Assembly: GCF_001905385.1 (NCBI RefSeq)
Contig: NZ_LIPF01000005.1
Coordinates: forward strand, 310,001 to 374,000
Direction: 5' to 3'
DNA length: 64,000 bases
DNA from: Streptomyces sp. CB02414
GTDB taxonomy: Bacteria > Actinomycetota > Actinomycetes > Streptomycetales > Streptomycetaceae
In this document: positions 23,965 through 31,445 of the stretch, piece after piece
How the letters are laid out: the number at the start of each line of letters is the position of its first letter
Position numbering within the stretch: position 1 is the first letter of the stretch
Position numbers and translations under genes: made by a program
Notes under the pieces: generated by a model
What the model was told of the DNA's origin: nothing
Database searches by the model: none
Seen by the model: only the letters and a program-made list of their open reading frames with translations

Positions 23965-24528
23965 TCAGGCGGCGACGGCCTCGTCGGCGTGGCCGAGCAG
24001 CCGGGCGACGACCTCGGTCAGCTGGGCGGCGACCTCGGTGTCGTCGGCCGGGTGGGTCTCGGCGAAGCGGGTCACCGAGCCGGGGATGGACAGCTTGATG
24101 TCCTCGATCACCTTGCCGCCGGCGATGCCCACGGCCTTGCGGGTGTCGTCCTGCGCCCACACGCCGCCGTACTGGCCGAACGCGGTGCCGACGACGGCGG
24201 CGGGCTTGCCGGCCAGCGCGCCGGCGCCGAACGGACGGGACAGCCAGTCGATGGCGTTCTTCAGGACGGCCGGCATGGTGCCGTTGTACTCGGGCGAGAA
24301 GTACAGGAAGGCGTCGGCGGCCTGGGCGGCCTCGCGCAGCTTCACGGCGGCGGCCGGGACGCTGCCCTCCACGTCGATGTCCTCGTTGTAGAAGGGGATG
24401 TCGGCCAGTCCCTCGAACAGCTGCACCTCGGCGCCCTCCGGCGCGAACTTGGCGGCCGCCTCGGCGAGCTGGCGGTTGTGCGAACCGGCGCGAAGGCTGC
24501 CGACGAGCGCAAGGATGCGGACAGACAT
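23965..24528 (-). CDS. NAD(P)H-dependent FMN reductase
   Basis: A 187-residue flavodoxin-like reductase of the SsuE/ChrR/azoreductase group. It opens MSVRILALVGSLRAGSHNRQLAEAAAKFAPEG (phosphate-binding loop), followed by YFSPEYNGTMPAVLKNAIDWLSRPFG, the family signature. It could reduce FMN, quinones or chromate. The ATG at 24526-24528 has GGGAG 6 bases upstream; an ATG at 24540 has no such site. It diverges from a TetR regulator, and two matching palindromes between them suggest direct repression of this gene. Confidence 0.92.
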   Translation of the reverse strand: MSVRILALVGSLRAGSHNRQLAEAAAKFAPEGAEVQLFEGLADIPFYNEDIDVEGSVPAAAVKLREAAQAADAFLYFSPEYNGTMPAVLKNAIDWLSRPFGAGALAGKPAAVVGTAFGQYGGVWAQDDTRKAVGIAGGKVIEDIKLSIPGSVTRFAETHPADDTEVAAQLTEVVARLLGHADEAVAA

Positions 24529-24594
24529 GAGTACTCCCACTGATGGCGCAGGCGCTGCGGGCGCAGACGCTGCTGAAACACTGCCGTAACGATC

Positions 24595-24642
24595 CGGACC
24601 GAGGTCCGTTTAATTTCTAACATCCCAAACGGACCGCGGTCC
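24595..24642. promoter_or_regulatory. Paired TetR operators
   Basis: Two near-identical palindromes share a CGGACCGnGGTCC core: CGGACC-GA-GGTCCG at 24595-24608 and GGACC-GC-GGTCC at 24631-24642 (flanked by AC and AA). Their centres are 35 bp apart. Both lie in the 145-bp gap between the FMN reductase and TetR genes, in AT-richer sequence that should hold both promoters. This is the arrangement expected for a self-regulating TetR repressor controlling its divergent neighbour. Confidence 0.75.
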
Positions 24643-24673
24643 AATTTTCTTCCCGATGCTCTACGCTGGCTTC

Positions 24674-25342
24674 ATGTCCGCCGCCCCGCCGCCCTTCCCG
24701 AAGCCCGAGGAGACCGTCGGCCCGCCCGAGCTGCCGCTGCTCGGCACGGAGGCCGAGGAGGACGAGCCCTGCCTGCGCGCCGACGCCGCGCGCAACCGGG
24801 CGAGGCTGCTGGAGGCCGCCGCACGGCTGGTCGCCGAGCACGGTGCCGCCGCCGTCACGATGGAGGCGGTGGCCGCGGCCGCCTCGGTGGGCAAGGGCAC
24901 GGTCTTCCGCCGCTTCGGCGACCGCACCGGCCTGCTCATGGCACTCCTCGACCACTCCGAGAAGAAGTTCCAGGCCGCGCTCCTCGGCGGACCGCCGCCC
25001 CTGGGGCCCGGCGCCCCGCCCGTCGAGCGGCTGCGCGCCTTCGGCTGCGCGATGCTGCGCCGCTCCATCGACGAACTGGAACTCCAGCTGGCCGCCGAGC
25101 CGAGCGCCGAACGCCGCTACACGTCCGCACCGCGCCGTTTCCTGCGCGGCCACGTGGCGCTGCTGCTGCGGCAGGCGGTCCCGGACGCGGACAGCGAGCT
25201 GCTCTCCCACACCCTGCTGGCGTACCTGGACGCCGCCCTCGTCCACCACCTCACCGAACAGTGCGGGGTGCCCCCGCAGCGGCTGCGGGAGGGCTGGCTG
25301 GACCTGGTCGCACGGGTGACCCGCACCGAGACCCCGGCCTGA
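24674..25342 (+). CDS. TetR/AcrR-family repressor
   Basis: A 222-residue TetR-type regulator. The DNA-binding domain follows a 40-residue Pro/Glu-rich lead: RNRARLLEAAARLVAEHGAAAVTMEAVAAAASVGKGTVFRRFGDRTGLLMALL covers the helix-turn-helix. The C-terminal helical ligand domain runs from there to the end. The ATG at 24674 (MSAAPPPF) is preferred; an ATG at 24656 would add six residues. The paired palindromes upstream are its probable operators, and the divergent FMN reductase its probable target. The effector is likely an electrophile or quinone, by analogy only. Confidence 0.9.
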   Translation: MSAAPPPFPKPEETVGPPELPLLGTEAEEDEPCLRADAARNRARLLEAAARLVAEHGAAAVTMEAVAAAASVGKGTVFRRFGDRTGLLMALLDHSEKKFQAALLGGPPPLGPGAPPVERLRAFGCAMLRRSIDELELQLAAEPSAERRYTSAPRRFLRGHVALLLRQAVPDADSELLSHTLLAYLDAALVHHLTEQCGVPPQRLREGWLDLVARVTRTETPA

Positions 25343-25373
25343 GCCGGCCACCGGCCCGCCCCGGAACGGGAGT

Positions 25374-25390
25374 TCGTCCGGTCCGGACGA
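25374..25390. promoter_or_regulatory. 17-bp palindrome, candidate LacI operator
   Basis: TCGTCCGG and CCGGACGA are exact complements around a single T. The site lies 41 bp before the LacI gene and 32 bp after the TetR stop. It may be the LacI regulator's own operator, although classic LacI sites have a central CG step, or it may act as a weak terminator of the TetR gene. Confidence 0.4.
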
Positions 25391-25430
25391 TGCCGCCCCG
25401 CCCGGCACGCCCCGCGCGGCCTCTGCCAAG

Positions 25431-26477
25431 ATGCCGTACGTCATGGTGCAGATACCGAAACCGCCCGCCCCCGAGTCCCTCGCACCGCGCTCCGTCCCCA
25501 CGAGCGCCGATGTGGCCCGCCTGGCCGGAGTCTCGCGCGCGACCGTCTCGTACGTCCTCAACAACACCAGCGCCGTCCGGATCAGCGAGCCCACCCGCCG
25601 CCGCGTCCGCGAGGCCGCCAGGGAACTCGGATACGTGCCGCACGCCGCCGCCCGCTCCCTGCGCGCCGGGCACAGCCGGACCGTCCTGATGCCCGCGCCG
25701 TCCTTCCCGGCCGGCCCGCTCTACAGCCGCTTCTTCGGTGAACTCCAGGGAGCCCTCGGCCGCCTCGACTACACCGTCGTGCAGTACGGCGGCGACGGCC
25801 TGTACGGCGACGAGGCGGCCCGCGCCTGGGCCGAGCTCCGCCCGGTCGCCGTCCTCGTGCCCGGTGCCGGCCTGGGACCGCGAGGTGTGGAGATCCTCAA
25901 ACGCTCGGGCGCCCGCGCGGTCGTCACCCTCGGCCCCGACGCCGTCGAGGGGGCGCACGCCCTGCTCATGGACCACGAGATCGTCGGGCACAGCGCGGTC
26001 CGCCACCTCCGCGAGCGCGGACACCGCGGGATCGGTGTCGTCGTGCCCACCGAGGACGGCCTGGAAGTCTTCTCCGCGCCCCGCCTGGCCGGCGCTCGCC
26101 GCGCCGTGCGCGACACCGACGCCACCGTCACCGAACTGCCCCTCGCCTACGACGAAGCGGCCGCCGCCCGGCTGGCCGCCCGCTGGGACTCACTCGGCGT
26201 CGACGCCGTCTTCGCCTACAACGACGAGTACGCGATGCTGCTGATGCGCGCCCTCCAGGACGAGGGCGTCCGCATCCCCGGCGACACCGCCGTGATCGGC
26301 GCCGACGACCTGATGCTGGGGCGCCTGCTGCGGCCCCGGCTGAGCACCGTCCACCTGGAGCTGCCCTCCGGCCGGGACCTGGCCGCGCTGGTCGACCGCG
26401 CGGTCCACGACCCCGGCGCCGCGCCCGAGCGCCACGAGGTGCTGGGCGCGGCGGTGGTCCACCGGGAGTCGAGCTGA
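25431..26477 (+). CDS. LacI-family transcriptional regulator
   Basis: A 348-residue LacI/GalR-type regulator. The helix-turn-helix and hinge are TSADVARLAGVSRATVSYVLNNTSAVRISEPTRRRVREAARELGYVPHAAARSLRAG at about residues 24-82. The periplasmic-binding-like domain contains DHEIVGHSAVRHLRERGHRGIGVV and GVDAVFAYNDEYAMLLMRALQDEGVRIPGDTAVIGADD. An ATG at 25443 is an alternative start. No sugar-utilisation operon is adjacent, so its regulon is elsewhere or includes the thioredoxin side; the ligand is unknown. Confidence 0.92.
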   Translation: MPYVMVQIPKPPAPESLAPRSVPTSADVARLAGVSRATVSYVLNNTSAVRISEPTRRRVREAARELGYVPHAAARSLRAGHSRTVLMPAPSFPAGPLYSRFFGELQGALGRLDYTVVQYGGDGLYGDEAARAWAELRPVAVLVPGAGLGPRGVEILKRSGARAVVTLGPDAVEGAHALLMDHEIVGHSAVRHLRERGHRGIGVVVPTEDGLEVFSAPRLAGARRAVRDTDATVTELPLAYDEAAAARLAARWDSLGVDAVFAYNDEYAMLLMRALQDEGVRIPGDTAVIGADDLMLGRLLRPRLSTVHLELPSGRDLAALVDRAVHDPGAAPERHEVLGAAVVHRESS

Positions 26478-26493
26478 CCGTGTCCTACTGGTC

Positions 26494-26892
26494 CTACTGG
26501 CCGGGCTGACCGTCCTGCCCGCCGGCCTGCGCCTGCTGCTCGGCGACCGCCTTGCGGACCTCGTCCATGTCCAGGTTCCGGGCCTGGCCGATGACGTCCG
26601 TCAGCGCCGCCTCGGGCAGCGCGCCCGGCTGCGCGAACACGGCCACCTGGTCGCGGACGATCATCAGCGTCGGAATCGACTGGATGCCGAAGGCCTGCGC
26701 CAGCTCCGGCTGCGCCTCGGTGTCCACCTTGCCGAACACGAGGTCGGGGTTGGCCTCGGCGGCCTTCTCGTAAACAGGCGCGAACTGCTTGCACGGACCG
26801 CACCACTCCGCCCAGAAATCGATCAGGACGAACTCGTTGTCCGTGACCGTCTGGTCGAAATTGTCCTTGGTGAGCTCAATGGTGCTGCTCAT
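26494..26892 (-). CDS. trxC: Thioredoxin
   Basis: A 132-residue thioredoxin that reduces protein disulfides in the cytoplasm. The active site WCGPC is at residues 30-34 in FWAEWCGPCKQFAPVYEKAAE. QSIPTLMIVRDQVAVFAQPGA carries the cis-Pro. A Gln/Gly-rich tail of about 20 residues (EQQAQAGGQDGQPGQ) is longer than in housekeeping thioredoxins. A SigR-type promoter lies 45 bp upstream, so the gene should respond to thiol-oxidative stress. The symbol follows my memory of the S. coelicolor locus and is tentative. It diverges from the disulfide oxidoreductase gene. Confidence 0.93.
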   Translation of the reverse strand: MSSTIELTKDNFDQTVTDNEFVLIDFWAEWCGPCKQFAPVYEKAAEANPDLVFGKVDTEAQPELAQAFGIQSIPTLMIVRDQVAVFAQPGALPEAALTDVIGQARNLDMDEVRKAVAEQQAQAGGQDGQPGQ

Positions 26893-26936
26893 GGTGTGAC
26901 CCTCTTCCTGGGTTCGGGTGCGTAAACCGTCGGCAC

Positions 26937-26962
26937 AACACTGCCGACCTGGTGGGTATTCC
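26937..26962 (-). promoter_or_regulatory. SigR-type promoter of thioredoxin
   Basis: On the minus strand, GGAAT (complement of 26958-26962), an exact 18-base spacer, and GTT (complement of 26937-26939) match the SigR consensus GGAAT-N18-GTT. The -10 end lies 45 bases upstream of the thioredoxin ATG. SigR is the Streptomyces sigma factor for thiol-oxidative stress and is known to transcribe thioredoxin genes, so sequence and context agree. Confidence 0.82.
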
Positions 26963-27012
26963 GCGCACGTACCCATGTGGCCACGTCGCACACCACCCAC
27001 CAGACTGACCCC

Positions 27013-28449
27013 ATGACGCAATCGGATTCCATCGCGTACGACGTCGTCGTGATCGGCGCGGGCCCCGTGGGGGAGAACGTCGCCGACCGCACCCGCGCGG
27101 CCGGACTGACCACCGCGATCGTGGAGAGCGAACTGGTCGGCGGCGAATGCTCCTACTGGGCGTGCATGCCCAGCAAGGCCCTGCTGCGCCCCGTCATCGC
27201 CCGCGCGGACGCCCGCCGCCTGCCCGGCCTGAGCGGGCCGGCCCGCGAGCCCCTGGACGCCACGGCCGTCCTCGCCCGCCGCGACGAGTTCACCTCCCAC
27301 TGGAAGGACGACGGCCAGGTCCAGTGGGTCGAGGGCATCGGTGCCGACCTGTACCGCGGGCAGGGGCGGCTCGCCGGACCGCGCACGGTCGAGGTGGCCG
27401 CGCCCGACGGCACCCGCCGCACACTGACCGCCCGGCACGCCGTCGCCGTCTGCACCGGCAGCGGCGCCTCCCTCCCCGACCTGCCGGGCCTCGCCGAGGT
27501 GCGCCCCTGGACCAGCCGCGAGGCCACCAGCGCCGAAAGCGCGCCGGGACGGCTCATCGTGGTCGGCGGCGGAGTCGTCGCCGTCGAGATGGCCGCGGCC
27601 TGGCAGGCCCTCGGCTCCAGGGTGACGCTGCTGGTGCGCGGCGACGACGGGCTGCTCGCCCGCATGGAGCCGTTCGCCGGTGAACTGGTCGCCGACGCGC
27701 TCACCGAGGCCGGCGTCGACATCCGCACAGGTACGTCCGTGGAGTCCGTGGTCCGAGAGAACGGCACCGTCGTCGCCGTCACGGACACCGGCGACCGCGT
27801 CGAGGCCAACGAGATCCTCTTCGCCACCGGCCGCGCGCCCCGCACCTCCGACATCGGCCTGGAGACCGTCGGCCTGGAACCCGGCACCTGGCTCACCGTC
27901 GACGACAGCCTCCGGGTGGAGGGCCACGACTGGCTCTACGCCGTCGGCGACGTCAACCACCGCGCGCTCCTCACCCACCAGGGCAAGTACCAGGCCCGTA
28001 TCGCGGGCGCCGCCATCGCCGCCCGCGCCTCGGGCGAACCGGACCTGGAGTCGGACCCGTGGGGAGCGCACGCCGCCACCGCCGACCACGACGCCGTGCC
28101 CCAAGTGGTGTTCACCGACCCCGAAGCGGCGTCCGTCGGTCTCACCCTCGCCGAGGCCGAGCGGGCCGGGCACCGGGTCCGCGCCGTCGACGTCGACCTC
28201 GCGACGGTGGCCGGCGCGAGCCTCTACGGCGACGGCTACAAGGGGCGCGCCCGGATGGTCGTCGACCTGGAGGACGAGATCGTCCGAGGCGTCACCTTCG
28301 TGGGCCCCGGAGTCGGCGAACTGATCCACTCCGCGACCGTCGCCGTCGCGGGCCAGGTACCGATCAGCCGCCTGTGGCACGCGGTCCCGTCCTACCCGAC
28401 GATCAGCGAGGCCTGGCTACGCCTGCTGGAGACCTACCGCGACAACTGA
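27013..28449 (+). CDS. FAD/NAD-linked disulfide oxidoreductase (lipoamide dehydrogenase / mercuric reductase-like)
   Basis: A 478-residue class I flavoprotein disulfide reductase. FAD motif VVVIGAGPVGENVADRTRAAG is at 12-32, and the redox Cys pair is C46-X4-C51 in GGECSYWACMPSKALLRP. NAD-binding GGGVVAVEMAAAWQALGSRVTLL and YAVGDVNHRALLTHQGKYQARIAG follow. In true lipoamide dehydrogenases a catalytic His precedes the PT in the C-terminal HPTLSE block; here the block reads PSYPTISEAW, with Tyr in its place. The substrate is therefore probably not lipoamide. It diverges from the SigR-type thioredoxin gene, suggesting a redox-stress role. Confidence 0.9.
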   Translation: MTQSDSIAYDVVVIGAGPVGENVADRTRAAGLTTAIVESELVGGECSYWACMPSKALLRPVIARADARRLPGLSGPAREPLDATAVLARRDEFTSHWKDDGQVQWVEGIGADLYRGQGRLAGPRTVEVAAPDGTRRTLTARHAVAVCTGSGASLPDLPGLAEVRPWTSREATSAESAPGRLIVVGGGVVAVEMAAAWQALGSRVTLLVRGDDGLLARMEPFAGELVADALTEAGVDIRTGTSVESVVRENGTVVAVTDTGDRVEANEILFATGRAPRTSDIGLETVGLEPGTWLTVDDSLRVEGHDWLYAVGDVNHRALLTHQGKYQARIAGAAIAARASGEPDLESDPWGAHAATADHDAVPQVVFTDPEAASVGLTLAEAERAGHRVRAVDVDLATVAGASLYGDGYKGRARMVVDLEDEIVRGVTFVGPGVGELIHSATVAVAGQVPISRLWHAVPSYPTISEAWLRLLETYRDN

Positions 28450-28482
28450 CCGCCCAGTCCCCCCGCGTAGCTGCGGGCAGCC

Positions 28483-28613
28483 GTGCCGCTGGGGCGACAC
28501 GGGTGGGCGGTGGGGGTCCCCCCGCTCGAGCGAAGCCGAGAGTGGGGGAGGCACCCCGCACCGCCGGGCTGCGCACCCACCCCCTACCCCAGCGGCACCC
28601 CGCACCGCCGGGC
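28483..28613. repeat. Composite extragenic repeat with nested hairpins
   Basis: Outer inverted arms GTGCCGCTGGGG (28483-28494) and CCCCAGCGGCAC (28587-28598) enclose a second pair (GGGTGGG / CCCACCC) and the motif CGCTCGAGCGAAGCCGAGAG at about 28523-28542, flanked by runs of C and G. A 20-bp direct repeat, GGCACCCCGCACCGCCGGGC, occurs at 28550-28569 and 28594-28613. The inner motif resembles small extragenic palindromes scattered through Streptomyces genomes. It lies between the convergent oxidoreductase and deformylase genes and probably also terminates them. Confidence 0.75.
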
Positions 28614-28639
28614 GGCGTCACGCCCCCCGCAGCCGCCTC

Positions 28640-29290
28640 TCAAATACCCGGCAGCCCGAACCCCAGCTCCCCCGCCGCCCGCTCCGGCGTAACCTGCCCC
28701 CACCACCGAGCCATCGCCCGCGACGAAGCCAACGACCTCGTCTCCGCCCGGTCCAGATACAGCACCCCGTCGAGATGATCCGTCTCGTGCTGCACGATCC
28801 GCGCCGGCCACCCCGAGAACACCTCGTCCACCTCCCGCCCCCGCTCGTCCCGCGCCCGCAGCCGCACCCGAGCGTGCCGCGCCACCACCGCCTGCCAGCC
28901 CGGCACGCTCAGACAGCCCTCGTAGAACGCGGCCCGGACGTCCCCGACGGGCTCGTACGACGGATTGACCAGCACCCGGAACGGCTGCGGCACCCGCCCC
29001 CGGGCCACCCGCACTTCCTGGGGCACTGTCGCCGGGTCCTCGATCACCGCGATCCTGAGCCCCACCCCCACCTGCGGCGCCGCCAGCCCGACCCCCGGCG
29101 CCGCGTGCATGGTCAGCCGCAGCGCCTCGACGAACCGTGCCAGCAGCGGCGGCGCCAACTGCCCGTCGAACGGCTCGGCCGTGCGCCGCAGCACCGGGTC
29201 ACCGGCCTCGACGATCGGCAACGGCCCGTCGGCACAGAGCAGTTCCTCCACACGCTCGGCAAGAGGCGTGCGGCCACTCGGAGTTCCCAT
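28640..29290 (-). CDS. def: Peptide deformylase
   Basis: A 216-residue metalloenzyme that removes the formyl group from new proteins. All three motifs are intact: GVGLAAPQVG near residue 67, EGCLSVPG near residue 124 (Cys metal ligand), and QHETDHLDGVLYLDR near residue 167 (two His ligands and catalytic Glu). An N-terminal extension of about 25 residues precedes the core. Streptomyces carry several deformylases; an accessory copy away from fmt, as here, may be regulated separately. It converges with the oxidoreductase gene across the composite repeat. Confidence 0.95.
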   Translation of the reverse strand: MGTPSGRTPLAERVEELLCADGPLPIVEAGDPVLRRTAEPFDGQLAPPLLARFVEALRLTMHAAPGVGLAAPQVGVGLRIAVIEDPATVPQEVRVARGRVPQPFRVLVNPSYEPVGDVRAAFYEGCLSVPGWQAVVARHARVRLRARDERGREVDEVFSGWPARIVQHETDHLDGVLYLDRAETRSLASSRAMARWWGQVTPERAAGELGFGLPGI

Positions 29291-29429
29291 CGCGCCAGGA
29301 TGCCACGGCGCTCACCACCCACCGTCACCGCCACTGTGACGCACGCCACTTCGTGGCGGGGGAACCTCACGCGCACCGGACCCGACCACTGGGACCACCC
29401 CGTCCCCACGACGCCCCGGAGCGCCATCG

Positions 29430-30851
29430 ATGACGACCACCTCCCCGACCCCCACGGACGAGGCCCCAGGACCGGCGACCCCGCCGCCGAGACCCGGCGG
29501 ATGGTCCACGCTGCGTCCGCTCGTGCTGCGCCTGCATTTCTACGCGGGCCTGTTCGTGGCCCCCTTCCTGCTGGTCGCGGCGGCCACCGGTTTCCTCTAC
29601 GCCGCCTCGTTCCAGGCCGAGAAGCTGGTCTACGCGCACGAGCTGACCGTCCCGGACGTCGGCGACCGCAAACTGCCCGTCTCCGAGCAGGTCGCCGCCG
29701 CCCGCCAGTCCCACCCCGAGGGCACGGTGTCGGCCGTACGCCCCTCGCCGGAGGACGACGCCACCACCAGGGTGCTGCTGTCCGGCGCCCCGGGCGTGGA
29801 CCCGGACCACACCCTCGCGGTCTTCGTCGACCCCTACACCGCCGAGGTGCGCGGCGCGCTGGAGCAGTACGGCTCGACCGGCGCGCTACCCCTGCGCACC
29901 TGGATCGACGAGTTCCACCGGGACCTGCACCTGGGCGAACCCGGCCGCCTGTACAGCGAGTTCGCCGCCAGCTGGCTGTGGGTGATCGCGGGCGGCGGCC
30001 TGGTGCTGTGGTTCTCCCGCCGCCGGGCCCGGCGCAAGCTGCGCGGCACCAGCGGCCGGCGTCGCACCCTGGGCCTGCACGGCACCGTCGGCGCCTGGGT
30101 CGCGGCCGGCTTCGTCTTCCTCTCGGCGACCGGCCTGACCTGGTCGACGTACGCCGGCGCCAACATCGAGGAGCTGCGCGTCTCGCTCGGCCAGACCACC
30201 CCGTCCGTGCCGGCCTCGGCCGCCGGGGGCGGCGAGCACGCGGGCCACGGCGCGGCGGCGGGCGCCGGCGGGGACGCCGCGCACGGGGTCGGTCTGGACA
30301 AGGTCCTGGCCGCCGCGCGCGCCGAGGGTCTGGGCGACCCCGTGGAGATCGTCCCGCCCGCCGACGCGTCCTCCGCCTACGTCGTCAAGCAGGTGCAGCG
30401 CAGCTGGCCCGAGAAGCAGGACTCGGTCGCCGTGGACCCGGCGACCGGCGAGGTGACCGACGTACTGCGCTTCGCCGACTACCCGGTGCTCGCCAAGCTC
30501 AGCCGCTGGGGCATCGACCTGCACACCGGCAGCCTGTTCGGGCTGCCCAACCAGATCGCCCTGATGCTGCTGGCCGCCTGTCTGGTCCTGCTCATCGTGT
30601 GGGGCTACCGCATGTGGTGGCAGCGTGGCCGGGGCTCCGCCTTCGGCCGCCCGATCCCGCGCGGTGCGTGGCAGCACGTCCCGCCGGCGCTGCTCGTCCC
30701 GCTGCTGGCGGCGGTGGCCGTCCTCGGCTGGTTCGTGCCGCTGCTCGGCATCCCGCTGGCCGTGTTCGTCGCGGTCGACGTGGTGCTGGGCGAGGTCGCC
30801 CACCGGCGGAGGCGCCGGACCGGCGAGGGGAGCGCGGCGGTGAAGGGCTGA
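29430..30851 (+). CDS. PepSY-domain membrane protein
   Basis: A 473-residue PepSY-associated transmembrane protein of the type often linked to iron or siderophore reduction in other bacteria. The first membrane helix is LRPLVLRLHFYAGLFVAPFLLVAAATGFLYAASFQAE near residues 28-65. A PepSY domain follows, then TWIDEFHRDLHLGEPGRLYSEFAASWLWVIAGGGLVLW, LGLHGTVGAWVAAGFVFLSATGLTWST, a His/Gly-rich extracellular loop (GGGEHAGHGAAAGAGG), a second PepSY copy, and final helices. The conserved HxxxG and LHxG histidines suggest haem or metal binding. It ends in a strong terminator. Confidence 0.9.
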   Translation: MTTTSPTPTDEAPGPATPPPRPGGWSTLRPLVLRLHFYAGLFVAPFLLVAAATGFLYAASFQAEKLVYAHELTVPDVGDRKLPVSEQVAAARQSHPEGTVSAVRPSPEDDATTRVLLSGAPGVDPDHTLAVFVDPYTAEVRGALEQYGSTGALPLRTWIDEFHRDLHLGEPGRLYSEFAASWLWVIAGGGLVLWFSRRRARRKLRGTSGRRRTLGLHGTVGAWVAAGFVFLSATGLTWSTYAGANIEELRVSLGQTTPSVPASAAGGGEHAGHGAAAGAGGDAAHGVGLDKVLAAARAEGLGDPVEIVPPADASSAYVVKQVQRSWPEKQDSVAVDPATGEVTDVLRFADYPVLAKLSRWGIDLHTGSLFGLPNQIALMLLAACLVLLIVWGYRMWWQRGRGSAFGRPIPRGAWQHVPPALLVPLLAAVAVLGWFVPLLGIPLAVFVAVDVVLGEVAHRRRRRTGEGSAAVKG

Positions 30852-30862
30852 GCGGACGGGCG

Positions 30863-30894
30863 AAGCGGTGAGTACGGCACCGTACTCACCGCTT
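30863..30894. terminator. Bidirectional terminator, 15-bp stem
   Basis: AAGCGGTGAGTACGG (30863-30877) is the exact complement of 30880-30894. It sits 11 bases past the PepSY gene stop and 29 bases from the end of the convergent TPR gene. A TTCCCC tail follows on the plus strand. Confidence 0.85.
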
Positions 30895-30923
30895 CCCCTC
30901 CCCGTTCACCGCGGCGCGGTCGC

Positions 30924-31271
30924 TCAGAGTCCCGCGAAGTCGCCGGACAGGGCGGCGGCGATCCGCAGGTGCGTGTCGGCCTCCTCCTGCCGCCCCTGCC
31001 GTTCGAGCGTGCGTCCCAGCATCAGCCGGGCGTACTGCTCGACGGGGTCCCGCTCGACGAGGATCCTCAGCTCGGCCTCCGCGCGCCGCAGTTGGGCCGA
31101 GTGGTAGTAGGCGCGGGCCAGCAGCAGCCGCGGTCCGCTCTGCTCGGGCACCTCCTCGACCAGCCCGCCGAGGACCCGCGCCGCGGCGGCGTAGTCCTTG
31201 GCGTCGAAGAACATGCCCGCGCGCTCCCAGCGCTCCGCCGGCGTTCCGTGGTCGTAGTACGTCGTGTCCAC
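30924..31271 (-). CDS. Small TPR-repeat protein
   Basis: A 115-residue protein built of about three tetratricopeptide helices: ERWERAGMFFDAKDYAAAARVLGGLVEEVPEQ, RLLLARAYYHSAQLRRAEAELRILVERDPVE, and ARLMLGRTLERQGRQEEADTHLRIAAAL. Such domains act as protein-protein adaptors. The GTG at 31269-31271 has AAGGAGG 7 bases upstream. No partner is obvious; the divergent neighbour is an amino-acid permease. Confidence 0.87.
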   Translation of the reverse strand: MDTTYYDHGTPAERWERAGMFFDAKDYAAAARVLGGLVEEVPEQSGPRLLLARAYYHSAQLRRAEAELRILVERDPVEQYARLMLGRTLERQGRQEEADTHLRIAAALSGDFAGL

Positions 31272-31382
31272 TCGTGACCTCCTTCGGACTGCTGCAACCG
31301 AAACCAGTGGTTGAACATTCCACCACGCGCGGGGCGGGCTCGCCGGGCGGTCTGCTTCCGATTGCAGTATGCGAGGGCATGT

Positions 31383-31399
31383 CCCGGTGGATCACCGGG
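31383..31399. promoter_or_regulatory. 17-bp palindrome before the amino-acid permease
   Basis: CCCGGTG (31383-31389) and CACCGGG (31393-31399) are exact complements around GAT, 46 bases upstream of the permease GTG. A weaker GTTC/GAAC pair follows near 31410-31424. It could be a repressor site or a leader hairpin. Confidence 0.35.
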
Positions 31400-31445
31400 C
31401 AGGGGAGAGGTTGTTCAGCGCCGAACACCTCAGGAGGGAGCGTCC

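Noticed and set aside
28450..28640. Insertion sequence at the composite repeat.
   Set aside because: No transposase frame, no target duplication that I can define; only palindromic and direct repeats are seen.
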